Shown here: positions 23,808-34,242 of the stretch, one piece after another
Numbering within the stretch: position 1 is the first letter of the stretch
How the letters are laid out: the number at the start of each line of letters is the position of its first letter
Notes under the pieces: model-generated
Told to the model about the DNA's origin: nothing
Seen by the model: only the letters and a program-made list of their open reading frames with translations
Databases searched by the model: none
Translations under genes and position numbers: made by a program
Source: Cupriavidus taiwanensis LMG 19424
Lineage (GTDB): Bacteria > Pseudomonadota > Gammaproteobacteria > Burkholderiales > Burkholderiaceae
Assembly: GCF_000069785.1 (NCBI RefSeq)
Contig: NC_010528.1
Coordinates: forward strand, 1,922,001-1,986,000
Reading direction: 5' to 3'
Length of the DNA stretch: 64,000 nt

Positions 23808-26699
23808 TTACAGCGTGCGCGCCACCTCTGTGATTTCGTACACCTCGAGCTGGTCGCCTTCCTGAACATCGTTGAAGTTCTTGATCGACAGACCGCACTC
23901 GAAGCCCTGCTTGACTTCCTTGACGTCGTCCTTGAAGCGCTTGAGCGAATCCAGCTCGCCGTCGTGGATGACCACGTTGTTGCGCAGCACGCGCACCAGC
24001 GAATTGCGCTTGACCACGCCGTCGGTGACCATACAGCCGGCCACCGCGCCGACCTTCGGCACGCGGAACACCTGGCGCACCTCGACCGTACCGGTGGTGG
24101 TTTCGCGCTTCTCCGGAGCCAGCATGCCCGACATCGCCGCCTTGATCTCGTCTACCGCATCGTAAATGATGTTGTAGTAGCGAATATCGATGCCGTTGTG
24201 CTCGGCCAGCTTGCGCGCACCCGCATCGGCACGCACGTTGAAGCCGATGATGACCGCCTTCGAGGCCGTCGCCAGGTTGACGTCGGATTCGGAGATGCCA
24301 CCCACGCCGCCGTGCACGATCTGCACGCGCACCTCGGCGGTCGACAGCTTCTGCAGCGACTGCACCAGCGCTTCCTGCGAACCCTGCACGTCGGCCTTGA
24401 CGATCAGCGGCAGCGTCTGCACTTCGCCTTCCGTCATCTGCTCGAGCATGTTCTCCAGCTTGGCGGCCTGTTGCTTGGCCAGCTTCACGTCGCGGAACTT
24501 GCCCTGGCGGAACAGCGCGATTTCGCGCGCCTTGCGCTCGTCCGGCAGCACCAGCACTTCCTCGCCGGCGGCCGGCACTTCGGACAGGCCCTGGATTTCC
24601 ACCGGGATCGACGGGCCGGCTTCCTTGGTGGCCTTGCCGTTCTCGTCCAGCATGGCGCGCACGCGGCCGTAGGCGCTGCCAGCCAGTACCACATCGCCAC
24701 GCTTGAGCGTGCCGCTGCTGACCAGGATGGTTGCGATCGGGCCCTTGCCCTTGTCGAGCTGGGCTTCCACCACCAGGCCCTTGGCCGGGGCGTCCACCGG
24801 TGCCTTCAGTTCCAGCACTTCGGCCTGCAGCGACACCTGTTCCAGCAGGTCTTCGATGCCGGCGCCGGTCTTGGCGGACACCGGCACGAACGGCGAATCG
24901 CCGCCGTACTCTTCCGGCACCACCTGCTCGGCCACCAGTTCCTGCTTGACGCGGTCCGGGTTGGCTTCGGGCTTGTCGACCTTGTTGATCGCCACCACGA
25001 TCGGCACGCCGGCAGCCTTGGCGTGCGCAATCGCTTCCTTGGTCTGCGGCATCACGCCGTCGTCGGCCGCGACCACCAGGATCACGATGTCGGTGGCCTT
25101 GGCGCCGCGGGCACGCATGGCCGTAAAGGCCTCGTGACCCGGGGTGTCCAGGAAGGTGATCACGCCGCGATCGGTTTCCACATGGTAGGCGCCGATATGC
25201 TGCGTAATGCCGCCGGCTTCGCCCGCGGCAACCTTGGTGCGGCGGATGTAGTCCAGCAGCGAGGTCTTGCCGTGGTCGACGTGACCCATCACGGTCACCA
25301 CCGGCGGACGCGGCAGCAGTTCGGCGTCTTCGTGCTCTTCGCCGTCGACCACCAGCAGCGCTTCCGGATCGTCCAGCTTGGCGGCGTACGCCTTGTGGCC
25401 CATTTCTTCCACCACGATCATGGCGGTTTCCTGGTCCAGCACCTGGTTGATCGTCACCATCTGGCCGAGCTTCATCATCTGCTTGATGACCTCGGATGCC
25501 TTCACCGCCATCTTGTGGGCCAGGTCGGCCACCGAGATGGTTTCCGGCACGTGCACTTCGCGCACCACCGGTTCGGTCGGTGCCTGGAAGTTGCTGCGGC
25601 TGTCGTCATGCTGCTGCTGACGGCCGCCACGGCCGCGCGGGCCACCGCGCCAGCCGCCCACGCCGCCCGACGAATCGCCGCGCGTCTTCAGGCCGCTGCC
25701 CTTCTTGCGGCTGCCTTCGTCCTGCCACGTCGACGAGGTGCCGGCCTTGACGACCTTGCCCTTCTTGTCGGTGGTGGTGGTGGCGGTCGCGGTCACCGGC
25801 TTCTTCTCGCCCGGCTTGGCTTCGGTGCCGGCCGGCTTGACCGGCTTGTGCAGCGTACCGGTCTGCTCGGCCTTCTTTTCCTCGGCCTTGCGCTCGGACG
25901 GCGCCTTCAGCACGCGTGCCGGCGCATTCAGCATCTGCTGGATCGCACGGGCTTCGGCTTCGGCCGCCTCGCGGCGCTTGCGCGCGGCGATTTCCTGCTC
26001 GGCGCGGGCCTTGTCGGCGGCGGCCTTGGCTTCGTCGGCGGCCTTCTGCGCCTCGGCGCGTTCGGCGGCAACGCGAGCCTTCTCGTCCTCGGCCTTCTTG
26101 CGCGAGGTGTCCTCGTTGGCTTCGGTCACGGCGCGCGATGCGGCGGCCTCTTCCTCGGCCTTGCGGGCAGCGAGTTCGGCCTGGCGGCGCTGCTCGGCCT
26201 CGAGCGCCTCCTGGCGGGCGCGGCGCTCGGCTTCCTCGCGCTCGGCGGCCTCGCGGGCGGCCTTGGCTTCGGCTTCCTGGCGCGCCAGCTGCTCGGCCTG
26301 GCGGCGTTCTTCCTCTTCGCGGCGCGCCTCCTCGGCAGCATCGACAACGTGGGCCTGGGCCTCGGCGCCATCGGCCTGATGTTCCGGCGCAGCGTCGTCG
26401 CGCTTGATCAGCACGCGCTTCTTGCGCACTTCCACCTGGACCGTGCGGGTCTTGCCGGTGGCGTCCGACTGGCGGATCTCGGAGGTTTCGCGCTTGGTCA
26501 GTGTGATCTTCTTGCGGGCGCTGTCGTCGGCCTGGCCGTGCGAGCGCTTCAGATAGTCCAGCAGCCTGGTCTTATCCGATTCCGTGATGATGTCTTCTGG
26601 CGTCGCTTTGCCCACCCCAGCCGCCTGCAATTGTTCCAGCAGGGCAGCTGCGCTGCGACTCAGTTCTGCGGCCAGTTGGGCAACTGTTGTGCTTGCCAT
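23808..26699 (-). CDS. infB: Translation initiation factor IF-2
   Basis: GTPase that brings fMet-tRNA to the 30S subunit. At 963 residues it is a long form. The order is an IF2N domain ([20 protein letters not shown]), a second IF2-associated region, then a highly charged Ala/Glu/Arg/Lys linker (about 110-270) and a Gly/Arg-rich stretch. The G domain ([13 protein letters not shown]) and the beta-barrel and C-terminal domains end the protein. The low-complexity linker explains the long open frames seen on the opposite strand here. It sits in the usual place between nusA and rbfA. Confidence 0.97.
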   Translation of the reverse strand: MASTTVAQLAAELSRSAAALLEQLQAAGVGKATPEDIITESDKTRLLDYLKRSHGQADDSARKKITLTKRETSEIRQSDATGKTRTVQVEVRKKRVLIKRDDAAPEHQADGAEAQAHVVDAAEEARREEEERRQAEQLARQEAEAKAAREAAEREEAERRARQEALEAEQRRQAELAARKAEEEAAASRAVTEANEDTSRKKAEDEKARVAAERAEAQKAADEAKAAADKARAEQEIAARKRREAAEAEARAIQQMLNAPARVLKAPSERKAEEKKAEQTGTLHKPVKPAGTEAKPGEKKPVTATATTTTDKKGKVVKAGTSSTWQDEGSRKKGSGLKTRGDSSGGVGGWRGGPRGRGGRQQQHDDSRSNFQAPTEPVVREVHVPETISVADLAHKMAVKASEVIKQMMKLGQMVTINQVLDQETAMIVVEEMGHKAYAAKLDDPEALLVVDGEEHEDAELLPRPPVVTVMGHVDHGKTSLLDYIRRTKVAAGEAGGITQHIGAYHVETDRGVITFLDTPGHEAFTAMRARGAKATDIVILVVAADDGVMPQTKEAIAHAKAAGVPIVVAINKVDKPEANPDRVKQELVAEQVVPEEYGGDSPFVPVSAKTGAGIEDLLEQVSLQAEVLELKAPVDAPAKGLVVEAQLDKGKGPIATILVSSGTLKRGDVVLAGSAYGRVRAMLDENGKATKEAGPSIPVEIQGLSEVPAAGEEVLVLPDERKAREIALFRQGKFRDVKLAKQQAAKLENMLEQMTEGEVQTLPLIVKADVQGSQEALVQSLQKLSTAEVRVQIVHGGVGGISESDVNLATASKAVIIGFNVRADAGARKLAEHNGIDIRYYNIIYDAVDEIKAAMSGMLAPEKRETTTGTVEVRQVFRVPKVGAVAGCMVTDGVVKRNSLVRVLRNNVVIHDGELDSLKRFKDDVKEVKQGFECGLSIKNFNDVQEGDQLEVYEITEVARTL

Positions 26700-26789
26700 T
26701 CAAACCCTTTCAATGCTTGGTTTCTACGTCGGGACAAATTGTTGCGGAAAGCGCGTCCGGGCTGGCGTGGGCCGGCCCGGCCGTGTCCC

Positions 26790-28265
26790 TCAGTTGAACC
26801 AATGTTCCCGTGCTTTCATGATCAGCGACTTGGCTTCTTCCTCGCTGACACCGGTCATCTCGACCAGCTCGTCCACGGCCAGTTCGGCCAGGTCGTCACG
26901 CGTATGGATATCGCCTTCGGCCAGCTTGCCGATCAATTCCGGGTTGAGGCCGTCGAGCGAGCGCAGGTCCTGCGACACCTCTTCCACCTTTTCTTCCCGG
27001 GCCAGTTCCATCGTCAGGAGCGCATCACGCGCGCGATTGCGCAGCTCGTTGACGGTGTCTTCGTCAAAGGCCTCGATCTCCATCATTTCACTGATGGGGA
27101 CATAAGCCACTTCTTCCAGCGTGGAGAAGCCTTCCTCGATCAGGATATCGGCGACTTCCTCGTCCACGTCCAGCTTGGACATGAACAGCTTGCGCACGAC
27201 ATCGCTTTCCTCGGCCTGCTTCTGCGCCGACTCTTCCTGCGTCATGATGTTGATCTGCCAGCCGGTCAGCTCGGACGCCAGGCGCACGTTCTGACCACTG
27301 CGGCCGATGGCGACGGCGAGGTTTTCCTCGTCGACCACCACGTCCATGCTGTGCTTCTCTTCATCGACCACGATCGACTGCACCTGCGCCGGCGCCAGCG
27401 CGCCGATGACAAACTGCGCCGGGTCTTCCGACCACAGCACGATGTCCACCGCCTCGCCGCCGATCTCGTTGCGCACCGCGGTGACGCGCGTGCCGCGCAC
27501 GCCCACGCAGGTGCCGATCGGGTCGATGCGCTTGTCATGCGCCACCACCGCGATCTTGGCGCGCACGCCCGGGTCGCGGGCAGCCGCCTTGATCTCCAGC
27601 AGGCCCTGTTCCATTTCCGGCACTTCGTTCTCGAAGAGCTTGATCAGGAAATCGGGCGCGGTACGCGACAGCTCGATCTGCGGGCCGCGCGCGGCGCGGT
27701 CGACATTCAGGATGTAGGCACGCACACGGTCGCCGGTGCGCAGGTTTTCCTTGGGAATGATCTGGTCCCGGGCCAGCAGCGCCTCGACGCGGCCGGACTC
27801 GACGATCAGGCCCTTCTTGTCGGCGCGCTTGACCGTGCCGGTCATGATCTTTTCGCCACGATCGAGGTAGTCGTTCAGGATCTGCTCGCGCTCGGCGTCG
27901 CGGATGCGCTGCAGGATCACCTGCTTGGCGGCCTGCGCGCCGATGCGGCCGAACTCGACCGACTCGATCTGCTGCTCGATATAGTCGCCCAGCTCGATGC
28001 TGGGGTTTTCCTCGCGGGCCTCGAACAGCAGGATCTGCTTGTCCGGCTCCTGCAGGCCCAGTTCGTCGGGAACGACCAGCCAGCGGCGGAAGGTTTCATG
28101 CTCGCCCGACTCGCGATCGATCGCGACACGGATATCCACGTCTTCCTCGAAACGCTTCTTGGTGGCCGAGGCGAGCGCCGCCTCCAGGGCACCGAATACC
28201 ACATCCTTGTCGACGTTCTTCTCACGCGCAAGCGCATCGACGAGCAACAGAACTTCGCGGCTCAT
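26790..28265 (-). CDS. nusA: Transcription termination/antitermination factor NusA
   Basis: RNA-polymerase-binding elongation factor, 491 residues: N-terminal polymerase-binding domain, S1 domain (about 135-200), two KH domains ([20 protein letters not shown] and [18 protein letters not shown]), and two C-terminal acidic repeats. The repeats end with [17 protein letters not shown], so the full proteobacterial form is present. Its ATG overlaps the rimP stop by four bases, which couples their translation. In E. coli NusA modulates its own operon by acting on leader terminators, relevant to the terminator at 28883-28930. Confidence 0.97.
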   Translation of the reverse strand: MSREVLLLVDALAREKNVDKDVVFGALEAALASATKKRFEEDVDIRVAIDRESGEHETFRRWLVVPDELGLQEPDKQILLFEAREENPSIELGDYIEQQIESVEFGRIGAQAAKQVILQRIRDAEREQILNDYLDRGEKIMTGTVKRADKKGLIVESGRVEALLARDQIIPKENLRTGDRVRAYILNVDRAARGPQIELSRTAPDFLIKLFENEVPEMEQGLLEIKAAARDPGVRAKIAVVAHDKRIDPIGTCVGVRGTRVTAVRNEIGGEAVDIVLWSEDPAQFVIGALAPAQVQSIVVDEEKHSMDVVVDEENLAVAIGRSGQNVRLASELTGWQINIMTQEESAQKQAEESDVVRKLFMSKLDVDEEVADILIEEGFSTLEEVAYVPISEMMEIEAFDEDTVNELRNRARDALLTMELAREEKVEEVSQDLRSLDGLNPELIGKLAEGDIHTRDDLAELAVDELVEMTGVSEEEAKSLIMKAREHWFN

Positions 28266-28750
28266 TGCTTGTTCCCTTTTCTTTGATTTCCTTTGAAGTC
28301 GATCACCGGCACCAGGCGTGCCTTGTCGACATCGGATACGGCAAATTCCAGCAGCGCCGGGCCATCCTTGCCCTCGAACTCCAGGCCGATCTTCTCTTCG
28401 CCCGCGGCGCCGGTGGGCTCGCGCAGGATGCCTGTGAAGTTCTTCTGTCCATTGACGGGCAGGCGCAGCGTCACGCGCGCCTCCGCGCCGGCAAAGCGGA
28501 CGAAGTCGGCCAGCTTCTTCAGCGGCCGGTCCAGTCCCGGCGACGAGACCTCGAGGCGTTCATAGTCGACGTTCTCGACCGTAAACACGTGGGTGAGCTG
28601 GCGGCTCACCTTTTCGCAATCCTCGATGGCAATGCCGGTTTCAGGCTGATCGATATAGACACGCAGCAATCCGGCCGGGGCACGCTCGAGCTCGACCAGC
28701 TCATATCCCATGCCGCTTAGGGTGGTTTCGATCAAATCTGCCAGATGCAC
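28262..28750 (-). CDS. rimP: Ribosome maturation factor RimP
   Basis: Cytoplasmic factor needed for 30S maturation, 162 residues. The N-terminal half ([40 protein letters not shown]) and the SH3-like C-terminal half ([17 protein letters not shown]) match the family. [20 protein letters not shown] is the most conserved block. The start is a GTG (28750) with only a weak ribosome-binding site, which may hold down expression. It is the first gene of the rimP-nusA-infB-rbfA-truB operon. Confidence 0.94.
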   Translation of the reverse strand: MHLADLIETTLSGMGYELVELERAPAGLLRVYIDQPETGIAIEDCEKVSRQLTHVFTVENVDYERLEVSSPGLDRPLKKLADFVRFAGAEARVTLRLPVNGQKNFTGILREPTGAAGEEKIGLEFEGKDGPALLEFAVSDVDKARLVPVIDFKGNQRKGNKQ

Positions 28751-28882
28751 TGTTATCCCGAGTAATGGCCATCAACACCGTGGCAGGCAAACCCGCCGGT
28801 GCCGTCCGGGACGACCCTGCTGCAGCGCTGCCTGTCCGCCACCCCTCCGCCAGGGGCGGAAGCACCGAAAAACGGGCGAACC

Positions 28883-28930
28883 AAAAAAAAATGGGCGCAA
28901 TGCCCATCATTCGCCCATCCTCGGACGAGG
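28883..28930 (-). terminator. Tandem hairpins with terminator in the rimP leader
   Basis: On the minus strand, the hairpin CCATCCTC-GTCC-GAGGATGG is followed by ATGGGC-ATTGC-GCCCAT (28891-28907) and eight to nine T residues. It is a strong intrinsic terminator. It lies downstream of rluB but also directly after a good promoter (28953-28981), so it may act as an attenuator for the rimP operon as well as ending rluB transcripts. Confidence 0.85.
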
Positions 28931-28952
28931 ATGGCTTTTTGAATAGACTTGA

Positions 28953-28981
28953 ATTATACGCGGATTATGTCGAAAAGGCAA
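28953..28981 (-). promoter_or_regulatory. Sigma-70 promoter facing rimP
   Basis: A perfect -10 TATAAT (28953-28958), a 17-bp spacer and -35 TTGCCT (28976-28981) on the minus strand. The predicted start is near 28946, about 196 bp before the rimP GTG and only some 15 bp before the first hairpin of the leader terminator. Confidence 0.65.
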
Positions 28982-29052
28982 AAGCCAGACATTACCACGG
29001 GCCGCACGCGGCGCGGGCGGGCGTTCTGCCCGCCATGCGCCGCATACAGCGC

Positions 29053-30903
29053 TTAACGATTGCCGCCGCGGTTGCCACCGCGATTGCCGCCGCCACGCGG
29101 CGCACGGTTGCCGCCCGACTTGGCCGCCTTCGGCATCACGTTGCCATTGGCCTCGCCGCCACCGCGGCGGGCCTTGCCCTGCCCCTGGCCGGCCTGGCCT
29201 CTCGCTGCGCCCATGCCGCCCATGCCGGCGCCGCCGCCACGTCCCTGGCGCGCACCGGTGCCGCGGCCACCGCCGAGGTTGGCGGCGTGCGAGGTCAGCA
29301 GCGTCGGGCCGTGGCTGATATAGCCCATCGACGTCTTCATCGGATCCGGCTGGCTGCTGCGGCCGCCGCCGCCGCGGGCACCGCCCTGTTCGAAGCGTGG
29401 CAGGCCGTCCATGCCGGTATGCATCGGCATGCCCGCAATCGCCGCTTCGGTGCGCTGCTTGCGCCCGCCCACCTTGGTGGCGCCCTTCGGCGCCTGCTCG
29501 CCCTTGCCCGGCACCTTCAGGCCGACGCTGGTCATCAGCGCCTTGACGTCATTCGGCTCCACTTCCTGCCAGCGGCCGCGCTTGAGACCGCGCGGCAGCA
29601 GGAACTGGCCGTAGCGGGTGCGGATCAGGCGCGACACAGTCAGGCCAACCGCCTCGAACATGCGGCGCACTTCGCGATTGCGGCCTTCGGTCAGCGCGAC
29701 GTGGTACCAATGGTTGACGCCTTCGCCGCCACCATCCGCGATACGCAGGAAGTTGGCCTCGCCGTCATCCAGCTTGATGCCGTGCAGCAGGCGCTGGCGG
29801 TCGGCCTCGGCCAGTTCGCCCAGCGTGCGCACCGCGTATTCGCGCTCGACGCCGTAGCGCGGATGCATGAAGCGGTTGGCAATGTCGCCCGAGGTGGTGA
29901 AGATCAGCAGGCCTTCGGTGTTGAAGTCCAGGCGGCCCACCGCGACCCATTTCCCGGTCTTGATGCGCGGCAGGTTGTCGAACACGGTCGGACGGCCTTC
30001 CGGATCGGACTGGCTGACGATCTCGCCGGCGGGCTTGTGATACAGCAGCACGCGCGGCGGCTTGGTCGACACCTTGCGGTGGATCAGCTTGCCGTTCACG
30101 CGGACCTGGTCGGCCGGCAGGATGCGCTGGCCGATATGCGCCGGCAGCCCGTTGACCGAGACGCGGCCCTGCAGGATCAGTTCTTCCATCTCGCGGCGCG
30201 AGCCGAGGCCGCCCTCGGCCAGCACCTTGTGCAGCTTGGGGGCGTCGTCTTCGGCGGACAGTTCGCGCACGGGCTTGGCCTTGGTGCGCGGGATGACGGT
30301 GTCTTCACTGTCGTACTGCTCGGAGATGACGAAGCGGAACAGGTCTTCGCTGCTGGCGGCGGCCTTGTCGGCACCGCCCTGGCCCTTGCGCGCGGCCTGC
30401 GGCTTGCCGCCATCCTTGCGTCGGCCCTGCTGGCGAGCGCCTGTGCCCTGGTTGTCGCCGGACGTCGCCGCCTTCCCGCCGCGCTGGCCCTGCTTGCGCT
30501 TGCGCGCCGGCTGCTCCGGCTTGTCGGCGCCTTCGGCACGAGCCGCGCGGTCGATCTTGTCTGCCTTGCTGCCGCCCTGGCCACCCTGGCCACTCTGTCC
30601 GCCTTCAGTCTGGCCCGTCTTGCGCTTGCCGCGGCCGCGCTGGCCGCCACGCCCGAGACCCGCGGCGCCCGCGCTTGCGGCGGCGCCGGCGTCCCCGGCA
30701 TCGCCCTGGCCGGCGCCTTCGGCGCCCTCCGTGCGGTCCTGCGCGGCCTGGCGGCGCGATGCCACCAGGTTCCTCAGACCGCGGCGCAGCCCCTTGCGGC
30801 GGGGCGCGGCGTCGCTGCCCGATCCGGGTTCTGCGGCGCCGGTGTCGGCGGATGCGCCCGCATGGCGGGCGTCTTGCTCAACGGAATCAGACAAGATATT
30901 CAC
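29053..30903 (-). CDS. rluB: 23S rRNA pseudouridine synthase (RluB type) with long low-complexity ends
   Basis: Makes pseudouridine in 23S rRNA helix 80-90 region (position 2605 in E. coli for RluB). The core has an S4 RNA-binding domain (about 222-280, [20 protein letters not shown]) and the RsuA-type catalytic motif [14 protein letters not shown] with Asp326. Unusually, about 215 N-terminal residues are Gly/Gln/Lys/Arg-rich and about 130 C-terminal residues are Gly/Arg/Asn-rich with GGNR repeats. The start is uncertain: GTG at 30903 is taken, a TTG at 30894 is possible, and the upstream open frame belongs to scpB sequence read in another frame. It follows scpB by 19 bp. Confidence 0.88.
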   Translation of the reverse strand: MNILSDSVEQDARHAGASADTGAAEPGSGSDAAPRRKGLRRGLRNLVASRRQAAQDRTEGAEGAGQGDAGDAGAAASAGAAGLGRGGQRGRGKRKTGQTEGGQSGQGGQGGSKADKIDRAARAEGADKPEQPARKRKQGQRGGKAATSGDNQGTGARQQGRRKDGGKPQAARKGQGGADKAAASSEDLFRFVISEQYDSEDTVIPRTKAKPVRELSAEDDAPKLHKVLAEGGLGSRREMEELILQGRVSVNGLPAHIGQRILPADQVRVNGKLIHRKVSTKPPRVLLYHKPAGEIVSQSDPEGRPTVFDNLPRIKTGKWVAVGRLDFNTEGLLIFTTSGDIANRFMHPRYGVEREYAVRTLGELAEADRQRLLHGIKLDDGEANFLRIADGGGEGVNHWYHVALTEGRNREVRRMFEAVGLTVSRLIRTRYGQFLLPRGLKRGRWQEVEPNDVKALMTSVGLKVPGKGEQAPKGATKVGGRKQRTEAAIAGMPMHTGMDGLPRFEQGGARGGGGRSSQPDPMKTSMGYISHGPTLLTSHAANLGGGRGTGARQGRGGGAGMGGMGAARGQAGQGQGKARRGGGEANGNVMPKAAKSGGNRAPRGGGNRGGNRGGNR

Positions 30904-30922
30904 TATCGATGTTGCATGTTGT

Positions 30923-31777
30923 TCAGTTCGGCACGCGCTCGTCGTGCTCGCTCGGGTGCGGCGGGGTGCCATCGGATGGCAGTGGGTCCCGCGCCCCGTC
31001 CGGAGGGGGGGCGGCAGGTTCGGTGGCATCGTCCGGACCCGCCTCGGCAGCCGCCGGCAGCGGCTGCGCATCAAAGCCATTGGCGCCATCTTCGGGCACG
31101 GGGGTTTCGCCGTCACGCCCGGATGCCACCTCGCCGCTCGCCAGTGTGTCGGCCGGGGTGGCCGGCTCGGCAAAGGCTTCCTCGTCGGCACTGGCCGGCT
31201 TGCTCGCCGCCAGGTCTTCGAAATTGATTGCCTGCTGCTCCAGCAAGGCGGCCTGCGCCTGCGCCTGGGCGTCTTCCAGCGGGGGCAGCTCGTCCAGCGT
31301 GAGCAGCCCGAGGTCGTCCAGGAACGCCTTGGTGGTGGCATACAGCGCCGGGCGGCCCGGCACGTCGCGATGGCCGATCACCTCAATCCAGCTGCGGTCC
31401 TCGAGCTTCTTGATCACTTCCGTGCTGACCGTCACGCCGCGGATTTCCTCGATATCGCCACGGGTCACGGGCTGGCGGTAGGCAATGATCGCCAGGGTTT
31501 CCATCACCGCCCGCGAGTATTTTGGCGGCTTTTCCGGATTCAGGCGGTCGAGGTATTCCCGCATCTCGGGCCGGCTCTGGAACCGCCAGCCACTGGCCAG
31601 CGCCACCAGTTCCACGCCGCGCGGGCGCCAGTCCTGGCGCAGTTCGTCCAGCAGCACTCGGATGGTGTCTGCGCCGACGTCATCGTCGAACAGGCGGCGC
31701 AGATCGTTGACGCGCAACGGTTCCTGCGCGCAGATCAGCGCCGTCTCGAGGACGATCTTCGCCTCTTGGGTATTCAT
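30923..31777 (-). CDS. scpB: Segregation and condensation protein B
   Basis: Kleisin-associated subunit of the SMC-ScpAB condensin. The first 180 residues are the two winged-helix domains, including [20 protein letters not shown] and [20 protein letters not shown], both typical. About 100 extra residues form a Pro/Ala/Asp-rich tail, making 284 residues where many ScpB proteins have about 200. No scpA gene is next to it; upstream is a 585-bp gap. It probably forms a two-gene unit with rluB, an order common in this group. Confidence 0.94.
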   Translation of the reverse strand: MNTQEAKIVLETALICAQEPLRVNDLRRLFDDDVGADTIRVLLDELRQDWRPRGVELVALASGWRFQSRPEMREYLDRLNPEKPPKYSRAVMETLAIIAYRQPVTRGDIEEIRGVTVSTEVIKKLEDRSWIEVIGHRDVPGRPALYATTKAFLDDLGLLTLDELPPLEDAQAQAQAALLEQQAINFEDLAASKPASADEEAFAEPATPADTLASGEVASGRDGETPVPEDGANGFDAQPLPAAAEAGPDDATEPAAPPPDGARDPLPSDGTPPHPSEHDERVPN

Positions 31778-32362
31778 GTTGATGGTGTGCAGCCTGTCTT
31801 TGCACCTGCTCCCGGACGGATCCGGGGCACCGGAGATTTTGGATACAGCGGTGCCAAAGCCACCGCCATCTCATTGCGCAGCGAGCCGGATACCTGCTGT
31901 ACCCAAGCCGTGCACTTCCCTTTCTTTGCATCGAGTTGCCGGGCTTCCGGCAGGAGATCGTCCGCATGCCGCAATGGACCGGCCAGCGAACCTCTTGCGT
32001 CGCTCGTCCGCCCAGGCGGACATCGCGGTCGGCGAACTGAACGCCTCGGACGCAAGAAAATACGGGTATCGGGAGCAAGGCCGGCATTTACCACGCCGCA
32101 GCGCCAACCGGACTTTTGAACCAGATCTTTTGAACCGGATGGACCGCGGGGGCTGGCGATCAGCAAAAGCCTTCCGCTTCCCGCGTTCCGCGCGCGCCTT
32201 CGGAAATCAAGGCCGCCAGGCGCTGTACGCCGCTGCTTACCGCAGCCTGTCTGACTCCGCGCGATACCACAATGCTGGCGATTGTATGGTATTCCCACGT
32301 CCGCCTGCAACCATCATCCTGCTTGCGTGGGGCGCCGGCGCCCCAGCAGGGCCCGCGCGACA
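31778..32362. other. 585-bp gap between scpB and the TauE-like gene
   Basis: No convincing gene. Open frames on the minus strand lack ribosome-binding sites and family likeness. It contains an imperfect inverted repeat at 32264-32293 (ATACCACAAT facing ATTGTATGGTAT) and a perfect 18-bp palindrome TGGGGCGCCGGCGCCCCA (32329-32346) 17 bp past the stop of the TauE-like gene. The scpB promoter should lie in its left part, but I could not pick it out. Confidence 0.5.
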
Positions 32363-33139
32363 TCAAAACACCAGGCAAAAGCCCTGTTCCGCGAGCGAAT
32401 GTGGCAGCAGCACCGCTCGCGCAATGCCAAGCCCGCCGAACGCCATCACGGCAAGGCCCGCGCCCAGGCGCACGGCCGGCCGTCTCGACCACAGCCGGAG
32501 ATAGCCCGACAGCCCCGACAGCACCAGCAGGTTCGGCAGCGTGCCAAGCCCGAACACGCCCATGACCAGCGCCCCGGAGCCGGCATTGCCCGCCAGCAGC
32601 GCCAGCGTCAGCGCGCCGTAGACCATGCCGCACGGTACCAGTCCCCAGGCCAGGCCCACGCCGTAACGCCGCGCCAGCCCGCCGCGCGCCCGCACGAAGG
32701 CAGGCATCGCGCCGGCGAGGCCGCTTATCCCGCCAATCCCGCCAATCCCGCCAGCCACCGCTGCGCCGGCGCGCGCCGCCAGCCGTTCCAGCCAGTGCAC
32801 GGTAAAGGTACTGCCGCGCAGCAAGCGCCAGCCGGACCACAGCAGCATCAGGCTGCCGGCGCCGAACAGCCAGCGCTGCACCGGCAGGTAGTCCTGCTTC
32901 CATGCTGTGGCGCCGGCAGCACCCAGCGCTGCACCCAGCAGCATATAGGTGGAAATCCGGCCAATGTGCATGACCAACAACTCGCCAAGCCAGGCGCCCC
33001 GGCTGCGCACCAGGCGCACTGGCGCCGCCGTGGCGCCCCGCTGCTCGACAGCCAGCGCAACTCCGCCACACATGGCGGCGCAGTGCACCCCGCCCAGCAG
33101 GGCGAGCAGGAAAACACTGATCAATACGCCAAATGTCAA
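32363..33139 (-). CDS. TauE/SafE-like membrane protein (COG2836 type) of the cbb3 cluster
   Basis: A 258-residue polytopic protein with about six helices. Motifs LLGGVHCAAMCGGVALAV and GLAWGLVPCGMVYGALTLAL each carry conserved Cys residues, as in the cbb3-linked 'sulfite exporter TauE/SafE' relatives. Those are thought to help copper or haem delivery to the oxidase. The start is a TTG at 33139, 6 bases after GGGAG. Residues near 125-135 hold a GGI triplet repeat encoded by three exact 9-bp units. It diverges from fnr and lies at the left end of the cco cluster. Confidence 0.85.
   Translation of the reverse strand: MTFGVLISVFLLALLGGVHCAAMCGGVALAVEQRGATAAPVRLVRSRGAWLGELLVMHIGRISTYMLLGAALGAAGATAWKQDYLPVQRWLFGAGSLMLLWSGWRLLRGSTFTVHWLERLAARAGAAVAGGIGGIGGISGLAGAMPAFVRARGGLARRYGVGLAWGLVPCGMVYGALTLALLAGNAGSGALVMGVFGLGTLPNLLVLSGLSGYLRLWSRRPAVRLGAGLAVMAFGGLGIARAVLLPHSLAEQGFCLVF
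32727..32753 (-). repeat. Three exact 9-bp tandem units inside the TauE-like gene
   Basis: ATCCCGCCA is repeated three times without change, encoding three Gly-Gly-Ile units. Loss or gain of a unit would stay in frame, so length variation between strains is possible. Confidence 0.8.
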
Positions 33140-33216
33140 ATCTGTCTCCCTGCCGCATCACATCGCACGGTAAAATGTTCGTATCGTGCCCCGCTGCCAT
33201 TTCTAGCAGGTTCCAA

Positions 33217-33942
33217 TTGCTCACCTCCATCCCCGTTACCGAGATGTCACCCCGCTGCTCCACCTGTGCGATGGGACAGCTGTGCCTTCCGGTTGGCATG
33301 TCGCAGCAAGACCTTGCCAAGATCGACACGCTGGTGCAGGAACGCATCCGCGTGCACAAGGGGGAAACCCTCTACCGCATGGGCGACCCGCTTACTGCGG
33401 TCTACGCCATCCGCTTCGGTACGCTCAAGACGCATGTCACCACCGAAGACGGACGCTCGCAGATTACCGGTTTCCACCTGCCCGGTGAAATCGTCGGCCT
33501 CGACGGCCTGGGCGAGATGCAGCATGCGTCCGATGCAACCGCGCTGGAAGATACCGAGGTATGCGTGGTCCGCATGAATGACTTGCAGTCGCTGTCGGCC
33601 GACCTGCCGTCGCTGCAGCAGCAGTTCCTGCGGCTGATGGGCAAGGAAATCACGCACGACCAACTGATGCTGGTCACGCTCGGCTCGATGCGCGCCGAGG
33701 AACGCCTTGCCGCCTTCCTGATCAATCTGTCGGAGCGGCTCTCGGCGCGCGGCTATTCGGCCTCCGAGTTCGTGATGCGCATGAGCCGCGAAGAAATCGG
33801 CAGCTACCTCGGGCTGAAGCTCGAGACGGTCAGCCGGCTGTTCTCGCGCTTTGCCGAAGCCGGGTTGATCCAGATCCGCCAGCGGCATGTCAAGCTGATC
33901 GACATCGACGGCATCAAGCAACTCTACAGCCGAAGCTGCTGA
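33217..33942 (+). CDS. fnr: FNR-type oxygen-sensing transcription regulator
   Basis: Crp/Fnr family activator that binds DNA when its [4Fe-4S] cluster is intact, that is, under low oxygen. With the TTG start at 33217 (241 residues) the ligands are Cys14, Cys17, Cys23 and Cys116, each exactly six residues before E. coli Cys20/23/29/122. The recognition helix EEIGSYLGLKLETVSRLFSR has the E..SR arrangement that reads TTGAT. AGCAGG lies upstream of the TTG; in-frame ATGs at 33175 and 33133 would add 14-28 residues unlike the family. It sits divergently to the TauE-like gene and next to the oxidase genes whose promoters carry its boxes. Confidence 0.93.
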   Translation: MLTSIPVTEMSPRCSTCAMGQLCLPVGMSQQDLAKIDTLVQERIRVHKGETLYRMGDPLTAVYAIRFGTLKTHVTTEDGRSQITGFHLPGEIVGLDGLGEMQHASDATALEDTEVCVVRMNDLQSLSADLPSLQQQFLRLMGKEITHDQLMLVTLGSMRAEERLAAFLINLSERLSARGYSASEFVMRMSREEIGSYLGLKLETVSRLFSRFAEAGLIQIRQRHVKLIDIDGIKQLYSRSC

Positions 33943-33996
33943 TCCACCGCGGCGTTGCCGCGCCGCCTGCGGCGCCGGCAGCGCGGTGGTCCTTCC

Positions 33997-34242
33997 CTAT
34001 TCCAGTTCGTCCGTATCGGCCAGCCGCGTCGGCATGGTGTACAGCGTCAGCCCGCTGGACAACGCACAGAACACCCACGCCAGCAGAAAGCCGACGGTAT
34101 AGACCGACTCGCGCGACGACTCGATCGGATGGCCGAAGAATTTCAGGTCGCCCGGATCGACGACGGAAAACACCGTCGCCGTCGCCAGGCCCGCCATCAG
34201 GAAACCGGGCCACAGCACCCACATCAGCCAGCGCAACCTCAT
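33997..34242 (-). CDS. Small membrane protein of the cco cluster (81 aa)
   Basis: An 81-residue protein with two clear hydrophobic segments (about 5-25 and 48-68), separated by VVDPGDLKFFGHPIESSRES. The start overlaps the stop of the ccoH-like gene by ATGA, so the two are coupled. I do not recognise a named family. Its place between ccoH-like and fnr suggests a role in cbb3 assembly or as an oxidase accessory. Confidence 0.75.
   Translation of the reverse strand: MRLRWLMWVLWPGFLMAGLATATVFSVVDPGDLKFFGHPIESSRESVYTVGFLLAWVFCALSSGLTLYTMPTRLADTDELE

Noticed and set aside
23046..28286. A 1746-codon open frame on the plus strand across infB and nusA
   Set aside because: It runs antisense to truB, rbfA, infB and nusA, whose motifs are unmistakable; its composition is His/Gln/Leu-rich as expected from the reverse of high-GC coding sequence.
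29053..31341. A 762-codon frame that fuses rluB to sequence inside scpB
   Set aside because: The first 146 codons lie mostly within scpB in another frame and resemble nothing; the real gene must start near 30903.
31774..32310. 178-codon minus-strand frame upstream of scpB
   Set aside because: No ribosome-binding site, Arg/Gly/Pro-rich composition typical of non-coding high-GC DNA, and overlapping frames of similar length.
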